DNA from: Gautieria morchelliformis
Taxonomy: Eukaryota; Basidiomycota; Agaricomycetes; Gomphales; Gomphaceae
Length of the DNA stretch: 64,000 nt
Assembly: GCA_015179125.1 (NCBI GenBank)
Contig: WHVA01000082.1
Coordinates: 230,486 to 294,485, forward strand
Direction of reading: 5' to 3'
Each line of letters starts with the position of its first letter. Position 1 is the first letter of the stretch. The notes under the pieces were generated by a model, which saw nothing but the letters and a program-made list of their open reading frames with translations, searched no databases and was not told where the DNA came from. Positions 34,425 to 43,615 of the stretch are shown here, in pieces. The position numbers were made by a program, and so were the translations under genes.

Positions 34425-34990
34425 GGCGGGATGACTAGAGCCGACTCCTGGAAGGCATGAAAAACCATGCATTACTGGAGGAGAGAGGTGCTGCATCGTC
34501 GCTTGGTTCTCAGATGAACTTGGGTATGCAGCAATATATGCTTGGGCCAAGGATATATTGCTGCATATCCAAGTTCGGCCCGTGGGCTCGAATGTAACTT
34601 GTGCCCCGAGCTGATGTGCCCCAAGCTGATCATAAGTTGCCTAACTCTACGGTGAACAACACTCGTTTCCGAATACAGAGTTAAATTCACCTTTGGACGG
34701 GTATCTGCCTGGGGCTCCCGGTTACATCGTCCTTCTACGTGTGCGACTGCACTGAGAGGCAACGAAGAGTCATTTATGGTTGCTTGAGAGCATTGAGTAT
34801 CCCAAGGAGCATAGGTCGAATGGACAGAAGGGGGAGACGGCTCCCGAACCAAAGGCTCCATGAAGACAGGTTCCTGGGGCAAGGAAGGGAGATGGACGAG
34901 GCTAGGAAAGTAAAACACGAGCATAAACTTCGATATCCGAAGTTTCAGTACAGCCCGACCTGGAAAGGGCCCATCAAGCGCCGACGCCAA
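34425..34990 (-). pseudogene. Low-complexity reading frame cut by the LINE, upstream part
   Basis: On the minus strand one frame contains ASALDGPFPGRAVLKLRISK and FMLVFYFPSLVHLPSLPQEP, then EPLVREPSPPSVHSTYAPWD. A second frame contains AYIAAYPSSSENQATMQHLS and leads into the LINE junction as CLPGVGSS. The two are probably exons of one gene whose end lies at 26.8 kb. A 22-bp inverted repeat (34518-34574) sits between them. I do not recognise the protein; a regulator is only one possibility. Confidence 0.4.
34518..34574. repeat. 22-bp inverted repeat, 13-nt loop
   Basis: ACTTGGGTATGCAGCAATAT (plus AT) and its reverse complement with a single G-T position are separated by 13 nt. This long, near-perfect stem is within the LINE-disrupted gene. 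It could form an RNA hairpin in either transcript direction, or it could be the footprint of a foldback insertion. It falls between two reading frames, possibly in an intron. Confidence 0.6.
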
Positions 34991-35084
34991 TCGAGTACTC
35001 TAGAGCAGCAGCAGCAAACATGTGAAGAGTTAGTTCGCACGTACAAATAAATCAGGCTCTAGTTCCGAAACTAGAGCCAAACCC

Positions 35085-36112
35085 TGCCCTCCCCCACACT
35101 CGCAGCGTGATACAACAACCACACATCACGGGGATTTGGCACAGCCGGCTGCAGCCTCAGGGTCTCGTTTCTATCGATAATTTTCTCAAGCCGCCTCGAC
35201 CACATTCAAAGCACATGACGTACATCACGGCGTTCAAGAGTTTCATATCGGCCGCGTCAGCCGGCGAGAATGCGTCTGCGCCCGGGGGGAATACGCTATC
35301 GACTTCCTGCCGCAAACGTGCGAGAATTTCGGGATGGGACAGGAGGTAAAAGAATAGGTTGGAGAGCGCGACGGCTGTAGTGTCAGAACCTGGGGGGACG
35401 TCAGCACCTTAGTGAAAGCCCAAGGTGACAAGGGGAACACTGATACCAGCGACGATTGACAGCCCGGACTCTAGTATCAGCGTCGGGAGTGACGGGGGGC
35501 CGTGCCCAACCACTTCTTCATCAAGCTTGTTTCGACAAGCACAATCAATATCGATCCCTAGTGAGCGAGTGACGGTAGTCTCACCAGGTAGTAGAATATG
35601 TCTTTGGTGGATGAACCGTTGGACTTTCGAGCGAGAACGCTTGCGGTGGCAAACCGGCGGAAACGCACGAGTTTGTGCGCGCCGGGGTATAGCCATGCTA
35701 ATGCTTTGATCCACGGAATCATCCCCACTGTTTCTTGAAATCTAAATAACACGGTGCAAAACAAAGTACTGGAATAAATACTATGACGCACCTCATGGTC
35801 AGGGTCGACAATCCCATGTAGCCCTCTTGGTCGGAGCCCTTCTCCAAGTGGTGGAACGCACCGCCGAACCTAGCCCAGCCTGAATACATAAGTTGCACGT
35901 CAATTTGAGATGATAATAATTACGCTAGGTCGCCCATGAAATCAAACCTGGATGATAAAACGCTTAAAAAAACGCCAGAGGCCGCCGAGACACACGCATG
36001 ACATACGCAAGAGACGAAAGCCACTCGGAAATATCGACCTCAGACCCCACGCGCTTCTCAAAACCGCTCACGAGCTGCCCAATACGCGCGGCTAGCTTAT
36101 CCTCACACTGTA
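35085..36112 (-). pseudogene. Cytochrome P450, central part (to K-helix), 3' end missing
   Basis: Minus-strand exons read CEDKLAARIGQLVSGFEKRV, WLSSLAFDFMGDLA, FGGAFHHLEKGSDQEGYMGL, FQETVGMIPWIKALAWLYPG, DIFYYL, LDEEVVGHGPPSLPTLILES, then the I-helix motif AGSDTT and LLNAVINETLRLQPAVPN. ETLR is the K-helix ExxR. Five short introns with GT/AG ends join these exons in frame. The start of the protein is missing, a repeat-like sequence taking its place near 36113. The frame ends after PNPRD with no haem-binding region. The missing C-terminal region has a counterpart at 25549-25990 on the same strand. Confidence 0.8.
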
Positions 36113-36290
36113 GGAAGAATAAGCGCTATATTTCAGTTCCGCTTGCACTACAGCTAAATTACAGTACCGACTTGTACTGAAATTTAGTCCCCAAAAAATA
36201 ATTTCACAGAGCACTAAAAATCAGTACTATACAAGTACTGAAATTTAAGTACAGGACAAAATGCAAAGTCAAACAGTACAGTACCAATGA
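36113..36290. repeat. AT-rich MITE-like remnant at the P450 5' break
   Basis: GTACTGAAATTTA occurs twice (about 36172 and 36232), with CTAAAAATCAGTACT between them. Similar words (CTAAAAATCAG, GTACTGAA) build the small TIR element at 39289-39515, so this may be a degraded relative. No clean terminal inverted repeat or TSD is visible. Confidence 0.4.
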
Positions 36291-36714
36291 CCAATGAATT
36301 ATCTTTTCTACCTAATCATGATCAATCTCCGGGTCCACAAACACCGTCTTCGAAATCGCCGCTTCTGTCGACTGCAGACGGCTGCTTGTGTACGCGTCAC
36401 TGCTTTTTTTCCGCAAGTCTTTTGATTCTCCGCTTTAATAGCCTTCCTTCCTCAACCCCATTGCAAGCGCATACATCTGCTGCCTTGGGCGGATCAACAC
36501 ACCGGTGCTGAGACACGCGGAATCCGCCATCGACGCTAAACTATTCTCTGACTCTGACAGACGTCCTCGACAACTTTAGCGCGACGCCTCGGGAGTGACG
36601 TGGATGAGGGAGGTCGATCTTGGAAGATTTGGGTGGGTACATCTTTGTCCCCTTTTTGATTATTCGGGGCGTTGGGGTGCTGACCGGCCTTTGCATTCTC
36701 CACTCAACACCCAT
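36291..36714. other. Intergenic, no clear gene
   Basis: The open frames here are short and lack domain features. The segment lies between the P450 remnant and the promoter-like pyrimidine tract of the sugar-kinase remnant. Confidence 0.4.
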
Positions 36715-36794
36715 CACTTTCTTTTCTCATCACTTTCTTTTCTCGTCACTTTCTTTTCTCTTTCTCATACTCTACACATTCTCTTAGCTCAAAC
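36715..36794 (+). promoter_or_regulatory. CT-rich promoter/5' leader with three tandem TCACTTTCTTTTCT units
   Basis: TCACTTTCTTTTCTC is repeated nearly exactly three times (about 36715-36760), followed by CTCATACTCTACACATTC and the ATG at 36795 preceded by CAAAC. Pyrimidine-rich tracts just upstream of the start are typical of strongly expressed fungal genes. Confidence 0.5.
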
Positions 36795-36946
36795 ATGCTT
36801 TCCAAGACGCCCCCAGCTGGTAAACCCACCCATTTTCTTGGTCTCGAGTTGGCAACCGAGCAGCTGTGCGCTGTTGTCGCCGACGAGCAGCTCGACCTTG
36901 TCGCCGCTGAGGCGGTCTATTTTGACACTGACTTATCAGAGTATCA
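36795..36946 (+). pseudogene. First exon of a xylulokinase-like FGGY sugar kinase
   Basis: ATG 36795 opens MLSKTPPAGKPTHFLGLELA, TEQLCAVVADEQLDLVAAEA and VYFDTDLSEYQ, followed by a donor GTAAGT at 36947. GLELATEQLCAVVADE matches the first phosphate-binding strand-turn-strand of FGGY kinases, with HFDTDLPEY-like continuation as in D-xylulokinase. I cannot find the second exon downstream. The next recognisable protein sequence belongs to a different kinase family, so this is a remnant or a rearranged junction. Confidence 0.6.
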
Positions 36947-37364
36947 GTAAGTAGGACACCTCTCCGGGATCGCGCGAGCGTTGACTCTATCGGATTCGTC
37001 AGAACCCACGGTTCGATCCTTATCATTCTACGCACCTTCCACATCGTGTGTTCGCAGTGGGCGCCCCTCTGCGGTCGCTACCAAACCATCGCGCACGAAC
37101 TGTGACCTCTTATGTTTTTCTCTTCTTTCACTGATGGACATGACATCGTACTTATAATCTTCGCAGCAACTGGCTGTGACCCGCCCTATGGATGCTTCCT
37201 GTAGACGTACGGGCCATGGCCAATGAGTGGTACGTCATCTGTTCACCCCATAGCTTACTCAGCTTGCGTCCGGATTTTTGTTGTTGTTGTTGTTGCCGCT
37301 GTGTGTTCAGTCTCGGAGTCACCCGCGCGGGCGTCGAGCAGGTGTGTCGTCTCCCCCATCCCCT

Positions 37365-37860
37365 GTCATCACGGACGCTGACCCCGCGGACCGTGCCGCC
37401 GCCCAGCTCATCCAACACGCCGACATCGTGTTCTTCTCGTAAGCCACCGCGCCCCCCTGCGCCTGTGCCTGTGCATGTGCATCACCGTGTACTTTGTACT
37501 GACCGCCGCGCAGGAAGCCCTACGCCCACACCATTGCCCCCGCCGCCTCCCCGCGCGCCTTCCTCAGCTCCATGTCCGCCCACGCCGCGCTGCACGCTCG
37601 TCGCTGACTGGGGCACCCAGGGCGCCGCGCTCCTCAGCGTCCCCACGCGCAAGTACCTCCAGAGCTCCGGGTGGGTCGAGCCGTCCGGCCCCGCGTGGGA
37701 CGCCGCCGCGGGCGCGGGCGCGCTCGCGAGCGTGCGGACGGGCAGCGGCTTCTGGGAGGACGGCCGCCCGCGGAGCGGCGTCACTCTCACGGGGAGCGAC
37801 ACGTTGCAATGGACCGCGGGCGCCGTGCCCACGCAGGAGGCCCCAGCGACACCTACGCCT
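37365..37860 (+). pseudogene. PfkB-family (ketohexokinase-like) kinase remnant
   Basis: The exon at 37365-37438 encodes DPADRAAAQLIQHADIVFFS and ends at a GTAAGC donor. The next exon from 37514 reads KPYAHTIAPAASPRAFLSSM, SAHAALHA and, after an apparent 2-base loss near 37600, LVADWGTQGAALLSVPTRKY, LQSSGWVEP. Strand order and the W/H-G-x-x-G-A motif fit PfkB sugar kinases. The anion-hole GAGD motif is not seen. The codons are extremely GC-rich (for example GCGGGCGCGGGCGCG), unlike the flanking transposons. It merges into a repetitive frame at 37850. Confidence 0.55.
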
Positions 37861-38969
37861 ACGCGACAGCGGCACAGACGAACGACGCCGCGACGTGGGC
37901 CCGCAAGATCACGGTGACGTGGGACAACAGGAACGAGATGGGAACAAGGGAGCACGAGGGAAGAGTGAACGGGACAAGGGATAGCGTGACGAGGCACAGA
38001 GGGGAGACGGCGGAGACGGCAAGGACACAGGACGAAGCCACACAGACGGTCCAGAGCATGACCCAGTCCCACACCGCATCCCCACACAACCCTGCGACGA
38101 ATACTCGTGAGCGCACGACGCGCACGAACGACGCGGTGACGGGGACACGCGAGGATGCGTCACAGAGACGCAACGCAAGGCAGGGAACACCCAAGAACAC
38201 GCTGACGCGCGGGACAGCGGCACAGACGAACGACGTCGCAGCACAGACCCATGAGATGATGGGGACAAAGGAGACAGGGACCAGGCAGAGGGATAGGGAC
38301 AGAAAAGGGACAGAAGCGGCCAGAAAGACCAACGAGGACGCGACAGGGACACGCGAGATCACGGAGCCGGAGAGCCAGAGTGCCATCCACACAGCACCCC
38401 TAGATGACCCCGCAAAGCACACCCTTATCGCCATGACCGCCACGACGACTCGCGACCCCACAGCACTGACGAAAAACGCCGTGAAGCAGGCCCAGGAGAC
38501 AAGTAACAAGGGGCAGAGAGAAAGGGAGACGAGGGGGATGGGAATGAGTGACAGAGACATGGTGAGGAGGGGGACAGCGGAGGCACAGGTGTCGAGGACT
38601 CAAGATGCAGCCACGCGGACACCTGATGACATGACAGGGCCCACAGCAACACCACATGACCCCATGACGAATACTCACGAGCGCACGACGCGCACGAACG
38701 GCGCGGGTGCGGAGGGGGAGCCCCAGCGCGCGCCGTCAGACGGCGACGCGGACTCGCAGCGCACCTCGCTCGAGACGGAGCGCTCGGCTTGTAGTGTCAT
38801 GTGTGTGGATGTCCCTTCCTATACGATGTTCTACTCTCAGGCGAAATTGACGTACGCAGCTCCTATCTCTTTGCACCGTCACTCACCTGCGTCGTTGTAT
38901 ATCAAGGAAATGGTCCACAGTACCCTGCGCAGTGCGTCCGCCCCTGATTCCTCTCCTGCTCAGTGTTGA
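37850..38969 (+). other. Repetitive Thr/Arg/Glu-rich open frame
   Basis: A frame open from 37671 to 38969 continues out of the kinase remnant. It encodes strongly biased sequence such as TNTRERTTRTNDAVTGTRED, later echoed as TNTHERTTRTNGAGAEGE. The DNA is made of diverged purine-rich repeats: CGAATACTCGTGAGCGCACG near 38097 recurs almost unchanged near 38668. The lack of stops probably reflects ACN/GAN repeat composition. It could be a satellite with accidental coding capacity or the disordered tail of an unusual gene. Confidence 0.4.
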
Positions 38970-39288
38970 GTTTGACACCGCCTCTCTTGTCTGCCCTTGC
39001 TGTCTTCCCCTCGTCCAGAGGCCACAAATTTGTCCGTGACTACCTCAACTGGAGACCCACCTTCATTCGCACTTAATGCCATCTCAGTGCCACTCGTCGT
39101 ACTCGCAGGGGTTCCCCACATATTCCCTCGAATGGACGCCGGACTTCCTGTGGGTTCAGTTGTTACCAGTCCTGTCAGGTGCTACGCCAGCTCATACTTC
39201 AATTTCATGGTGGCTGCATATCTCAGTATTTCTGTCCTGTTTCTGTCCGGTACCAGTTCATGTCTGCTCGCTAGCCGATAATATGTGT
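38970..39288. other. Intergenic, no clear gene
   Basis: A short open plus-strand stretch with HKFVRDYLNWRPTF-like reading near 39030 is the only coding hint. I recognise nothing else. Confidence 0.4.
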
Positions 39289-39515
39289 ACCTAAAAATCA
39301 GTTCTTAATGTACTTTTTATTAGTCCTAAACAAGCTAGAATTCAGTTCATTTTGAGCTAAAAAAACAGTGCAAAGTGGGACATTTTCACTACTAGAAATC
39401 AGTTCATGGTCGAAGGGGCTGGGAACGCTTCGGGAGCTAAAAATCAGTGCTCAAGTACTGAATTTTAGCTGGTTTTGTACTGAAAATCAAGTTCCGTTTC
39501 ATCTGATTTTTAGGT
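39289..39515. mobile_element. 227-bp MITE with 13-bp TIR
   Basis: ACCTAAAAATCAG at 39289-39301 is repeated in inverted form at 39503-39515. The AT-rich interior repeats CTAAAAATCAGT and AAATCAGTTC words. Flanks do not show a clear TSD. No coding capacity. Confidence 0.6.
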
Positions 39516-39708
39516 GCCGGCGCTTTCTGCAGTGCTCATACCCACGAGAACACTCGTATTCATACTCCGGTCCCATATCTTGCGGCGATGTGCGTGCTCA
39601 TGCGGGTCAACAACGGAAATGAGGCTGCCCGTCGACCCGTGCAGCGTCGTGACACCATAGCGTGAAAACTAAATGCGTGCGTTGGTGTGGACGTGGGCGT
39701 ATGTATAT

Positions 39709-39942
39709 TGTTGAGGTCTGCACTGTAATTAGCTCAGACGTTCAGGGTGTTTGAACGACTATATTACCTGCACTGTAATTAGCTACAGTGTGAGTAAGTG
39801 ATAGGTAACGAAATAATGAGTGTAACTATGGGTTCTTACCTCAGACATTCAGGGTGCTTGAACGACTGAGGAAAGAGGCGGAGAATCGGAATCTAAACTA
39901 ATGACGTGGCGTGGGTGTGGGTCCATGTAGGTATGACATCGA
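39709..39942 (-). mobile_element. Copia-type LTR end with intron-plus / intron-minus module (LTR F, partial)
   Basis: Read on the minus strand: H1 (39840-39870, CTCAG...CTGAG hairpin) is followed by a 57-nt spacer (39783-39839) that starts GTAAGAACCC and ends ACTGTAG, then T1 CTAATTACAGTGCAG, linker GTAATATAG, a second H joined directly to the same T (39718-39732), and ACCTCAACA, a TG...CA-type end. H2 differs from H1 at two bases. The other LTR end is not found; the Helentron-like element starts at 39943. Confidence 0.6.
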
Positions 39943-40594
39943 TCCCCGACTCTCTCCGAAGAGAGGGAGGGTTTGCACGAGCTCGAATAACCGTGTTTAC
40001 GGTTATGCGGATGAATTTGCATTGATATAATTGGACGGGCCTTCCTACCGCGTTTTTCCGAGTCGTTACTCTCTTTAGGGAGGGGACCGTTTCTCCGTGT
40101 CTCACGGGCGCCACTGTGCCGTCACGCGTTTCCTTTTTCATCCCCTGCCCATCCCCTGCCCATCTATTCTCATGTCCCTTTCCTTCTCTACCACTGGCAG
40201 CGCCTTGTCGAGGAGCACCCCACAGCGAAAGTCTGTGTGATCCAGATAATCGCGCCTCTAGCCCTCACTTCCCGCCCGGAGGCATTGACGTCCTGACTTC
40301 GCCCTTACGCGGGGACCCTACGATCTTTCCCCTGTCTCGCCTCCGCCCGCGTTTCCCTTCTGCTTCCTTCTTTTGGTCCTCGTCTGCCATATGGTGATCT
40401 TACAGCCTCCTCTCCTAACGTGGTTCAACAACGCCATAACATTAGGGGGATTAACCCTCCGCTTGACATTGACATCCGCCATGGGTCGAGTACGAAAAGA
40501 GAAAGAGGGTCACCTGAAACCTCGTTAGTAAACAAATTTCAATCCCCGATAGGAGAGAGTCGGGGACTGAGGTGGCAGCCGCCACCGCTACGAT
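39943..40594. mobile_element. Helitron/Helentron-like non-autonomous element, copy 2
   Basis: The 652-bp element has the same ends as 20858-22376: TCCCCGACTCTCTCCGAAG on the left, the subterminal inverted copy GGAGAGAGTCGGGG, and the 3' hairpin GGTGGC-AGCC-GCCACC followed by GCTACGAT. Relative to copy 1 the stem shows a paired C-to-T and G-to-A change. The interior is unrelated to the tandem repeats of copy 1 apart from about 70 bp near the right end. Confidence 0.55.
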
Positions 40595-42938
40595 TTCTGA
40601 CATGCTGTCCCATTACGACCATAGGTTCAGAGCATGAAATTTGTAACAATAACTATACGATGAAACCTCAGTGTTTGCTCGGTTTGCAAACAACTATAAT
40701 ATTACCTATACGATGAAACCTACAAGCGTATAGATAAGTAATGGACACAAGACTCGTAATAAATGTCTTACCTCAGTGTTTGCTCGGTTTGCAAACAACT
40801 GAGAGATAGGACTCGCTAGCTAACTACTTTATAGGCTAGTGAGCAAAGGAAAAATATAACAATGAGACTGTGGAACAATCTATATATATGTACTGTGGAC
40901 AATGGCACTCTATTAGGGCTCGGCACCGTACCGTATACGTGTATGGCTACATTACGGTCTCAACCATAACATATCTGTACCGTATGTTGGCCGCTGGAAC
41001 GCTTGACAGTACGGGTATGGCAGCCATACGGCTGTCATACGGAACATACGGGGTAGGTAGGTGTATTACAGAACTGAGAATAGTACTATGTCGGCACTTA
41101 TGTGTCGAATCCTTCCACTCTCCCCCATGCCAATCTCAAGCTGTGCTTGACTAACATGAGGGTACCTATGGTGTCTGCTTTCAAACTCGCGCGACGTAAA
41201 GAAATGGTGTCTCGACCACCAGAGAAAACCCTCTCCACAGCCACTGCAGATCCTGTCAACACTGACATTGAGCAAACACAGAAGCAGTGAGTAACAGACC
41301 ACATACCAGGTATTGACATGATCTCCCGTGCCAATTGACTCAACCTAGGGAATTGCGCGATGCGAGCACCCCACCATTTCACGGGGTCGCTTTTCTCCCA
41401 TGCTTCTGGAGCGAGTCGAAAGAACTCTTTGAGTTCATTTTGATGGGCAGTGGGGGTACGTGTTTGGTATCTTGCAGTGAAATTGATTTTCACTGGGGAT
41501 GCAGGACCATTCACCTGCGATGCAGCAAGGCCAGTAGAGCGGGATTGGGAGGTGGCTTTCTCAGTTGAAGGCAAATGTTCAGCATAGTTATCATCATAAT
41601 GTTGCTCCAATTGAGACTTGGATGCCTTGACATGTACCAGCATCTCCTCATCACTAGCATAGTCACTGAGCAATTGCCCGTAAGTGATTCGAGGGTCAAG
41701 CACTAGGAAGGATGACACTTCAGGATATCATGCAGATCAACGGAGTACATACTGGCTGCCCAAATGTAGTATGGTGATTTGTTGAATTTGTAGAAATAGT
41801 CACTCAATTTCCAATGTGCTCGAACTAAACTCTCTCGTATCTGTGGTGGGGCCATATCTGGAAGGTCACGGAGGTTCTGCGCAAGCTCTTCTTGCAGACC
41901 TTGGAAAACGGCATGGGTTGAGGAGAGGATCGAGTGTTTGGTGGCTGACATCTGAGTGGTTGCGTCCCGGAAACAGCGAAGCCATTGGATGACGATGCTG
42001 ACACCCTCCCAGTCTTCGGGTGTCATTTCATAGGTGCGTAGTTCCTTATTCTTGGCAACGTAGTTGTCTACATCTCGTCGATAATCAAATGCCCGACCTA
42101 CAATGGTGGTCATTGAACATCGGCACATAATGAGGACAATGAACATACGAAGCATCTGGTGAGTTGAAGACCAGTGAGTCTTGACATCGAGTATGAGCAT
42201 CTTCGCAATCTCATCTTGTTCATCGTTAGTCGCCTTGTTATACATGGATATCTCAACCTCTTCAAGCCATAGACGGCGCCTTTGAGGGCTAGATTGTACA
42301 GCACGCGCAATCTTGCGAATCTACAAAATAAGCAATAAGTTTATAATTGTGTCAATAAGATGATGGACAGACCTTAGCTACTGCACTGAGTATATGTCCA
42401 ACATTATGCTCCTCGAGCACTCGGTCCTCTGGTTCATTTTCCTGGAATACTGCATCTATATCGGCCTCTCGGTTGACCGGCAGCGTGACACTGTCCTGAT
42501 AATTTGCACGCTCGGCTTGTTGTCTCTGCGAGCTTGTGACAGCACCGACACCTTCAAGGAGCTAGGGATTTGATGAGTAAGAGACCAATAATTGTGTGAA
42601 ATAGAATGTACATGCCTTCAGAGCGACCAAATGAATGGTGTGTGGGGTGCAACACATGCGGGCGTCAGTGGCTGAAAACGGAATTCTATCTTTTGCACAC
42701 AGGCGTTCAAGTGCCTCCATCATCGTGTCATTGTTGCTGGCGTTATCAGCAACAATGGCCTGAACCTGTATTCAGGATGGTCAGGACCATCCCAAATCAT
42801 GGATCCAATGTGAGAGCAACGTACCCGCCCTTTCAACCCATATAGCCCTAGTGTTTTCCACACTGATGTCGCCATATTCTCACCTGAATGCTCTCCAATA
42901 AGTTCCTGAAAATCAATCAGGACTTCCTCTAAGTATGG

Positions 42939-43615
42939 CAGGGCTGTCCATGAGTCAACCTGCAGGTTACCTGGACTTGGACTCGCAGGTTTGCCAGCTT
43001 CCAGAAGTGGAACCTGGACTTGACCTGAGTTTTTCTGCAGGTTGACTTGGACCTGCAGGTTAAACCTGCGGGTGACTTGCAGTGACTTGCCAGATTATTC
43101 GGAGCTGACTCACCCTGTGTGAGTGCATGACGCGTCGCCTCCCATGGGGATGGGGGTGAGCTATTCCACACATCCTTACATCCTATTTTGACCATGCTCC
43201 TCTAGCAACATCCACAGATGTCAAATGTGCATTCAGTCAGGGCCGACTGACTGTATCACGGATGCGTCACTCTCTGAAGGAAGAGTCGACACGTGCCAGG
43301 ACCATACTCAGCACATGGCTGTCATATGAAGGACTTGTTCCTGAGGAATGTGTTGTAGAGTTGCTGCATGATAAGAGTAAGCATGTCAAGAAGGCTGTTG
43401 TGCAGAATGAAGTAATAGTAGTTGAATGACATGAATTCTTGGCATTTAAGGCTTGCAGGTCTGCGAGTCACCTGCGGAATTCCAAAGGCCAAACCTGGAC
43501 TTGGCAGGTTTTTAGGCGCCAGGTCACCTGGACTTGTGGGAGTTGGATCTGCAGGTTAAAATCACAGGTTGAACTGCGAGTCACCTGCAGGAACCTGGAC
43601 TCGTGGACAGCCCTG
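42939..43615 (+). mobile_element. Non-autonomous hAT derivative, 677 bp, TSD AAGTATGG
   Basis: The ends CAGGGCTGTCCA and TGGACAGCCCTG are inverted repeats. The 8-bp TSD AAGTATGG is perfect (42931-42938, 43616-43623). Subterminal regions consist of CCTGCAGGTT / AACCTGCAGG and GACTTG words in both orientations. It retains the last transposase exon of a second hAT family, so it is an internal-deletion derivative. Confidence 0.9.
43215..43429 (+). pseudogene. Last exon of a second hAT transposase
   Basis: After an acceptor-like CACAG the plus strand reads KCAFSQGRLTVSRMRHSLKE, then TRARTILSTWLSYEGL, then VPEECVVELLHDKSK, with a stop TGA at 427-429 of 43 kb. FSxGxxTVSxxRxSL is the end of the hATC dimerisation domain. 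The orientation is opposite to the host hAT gene. The rest of that transposase is missing. Confidence 0.75.

Noticed and set aside
36795-38969. A fused bifunctional sugar-kinase gene
   Set aside because: The FGGY exon and PfkB remnant cannot be joined by plausible introns, and both lack catalytic parts.
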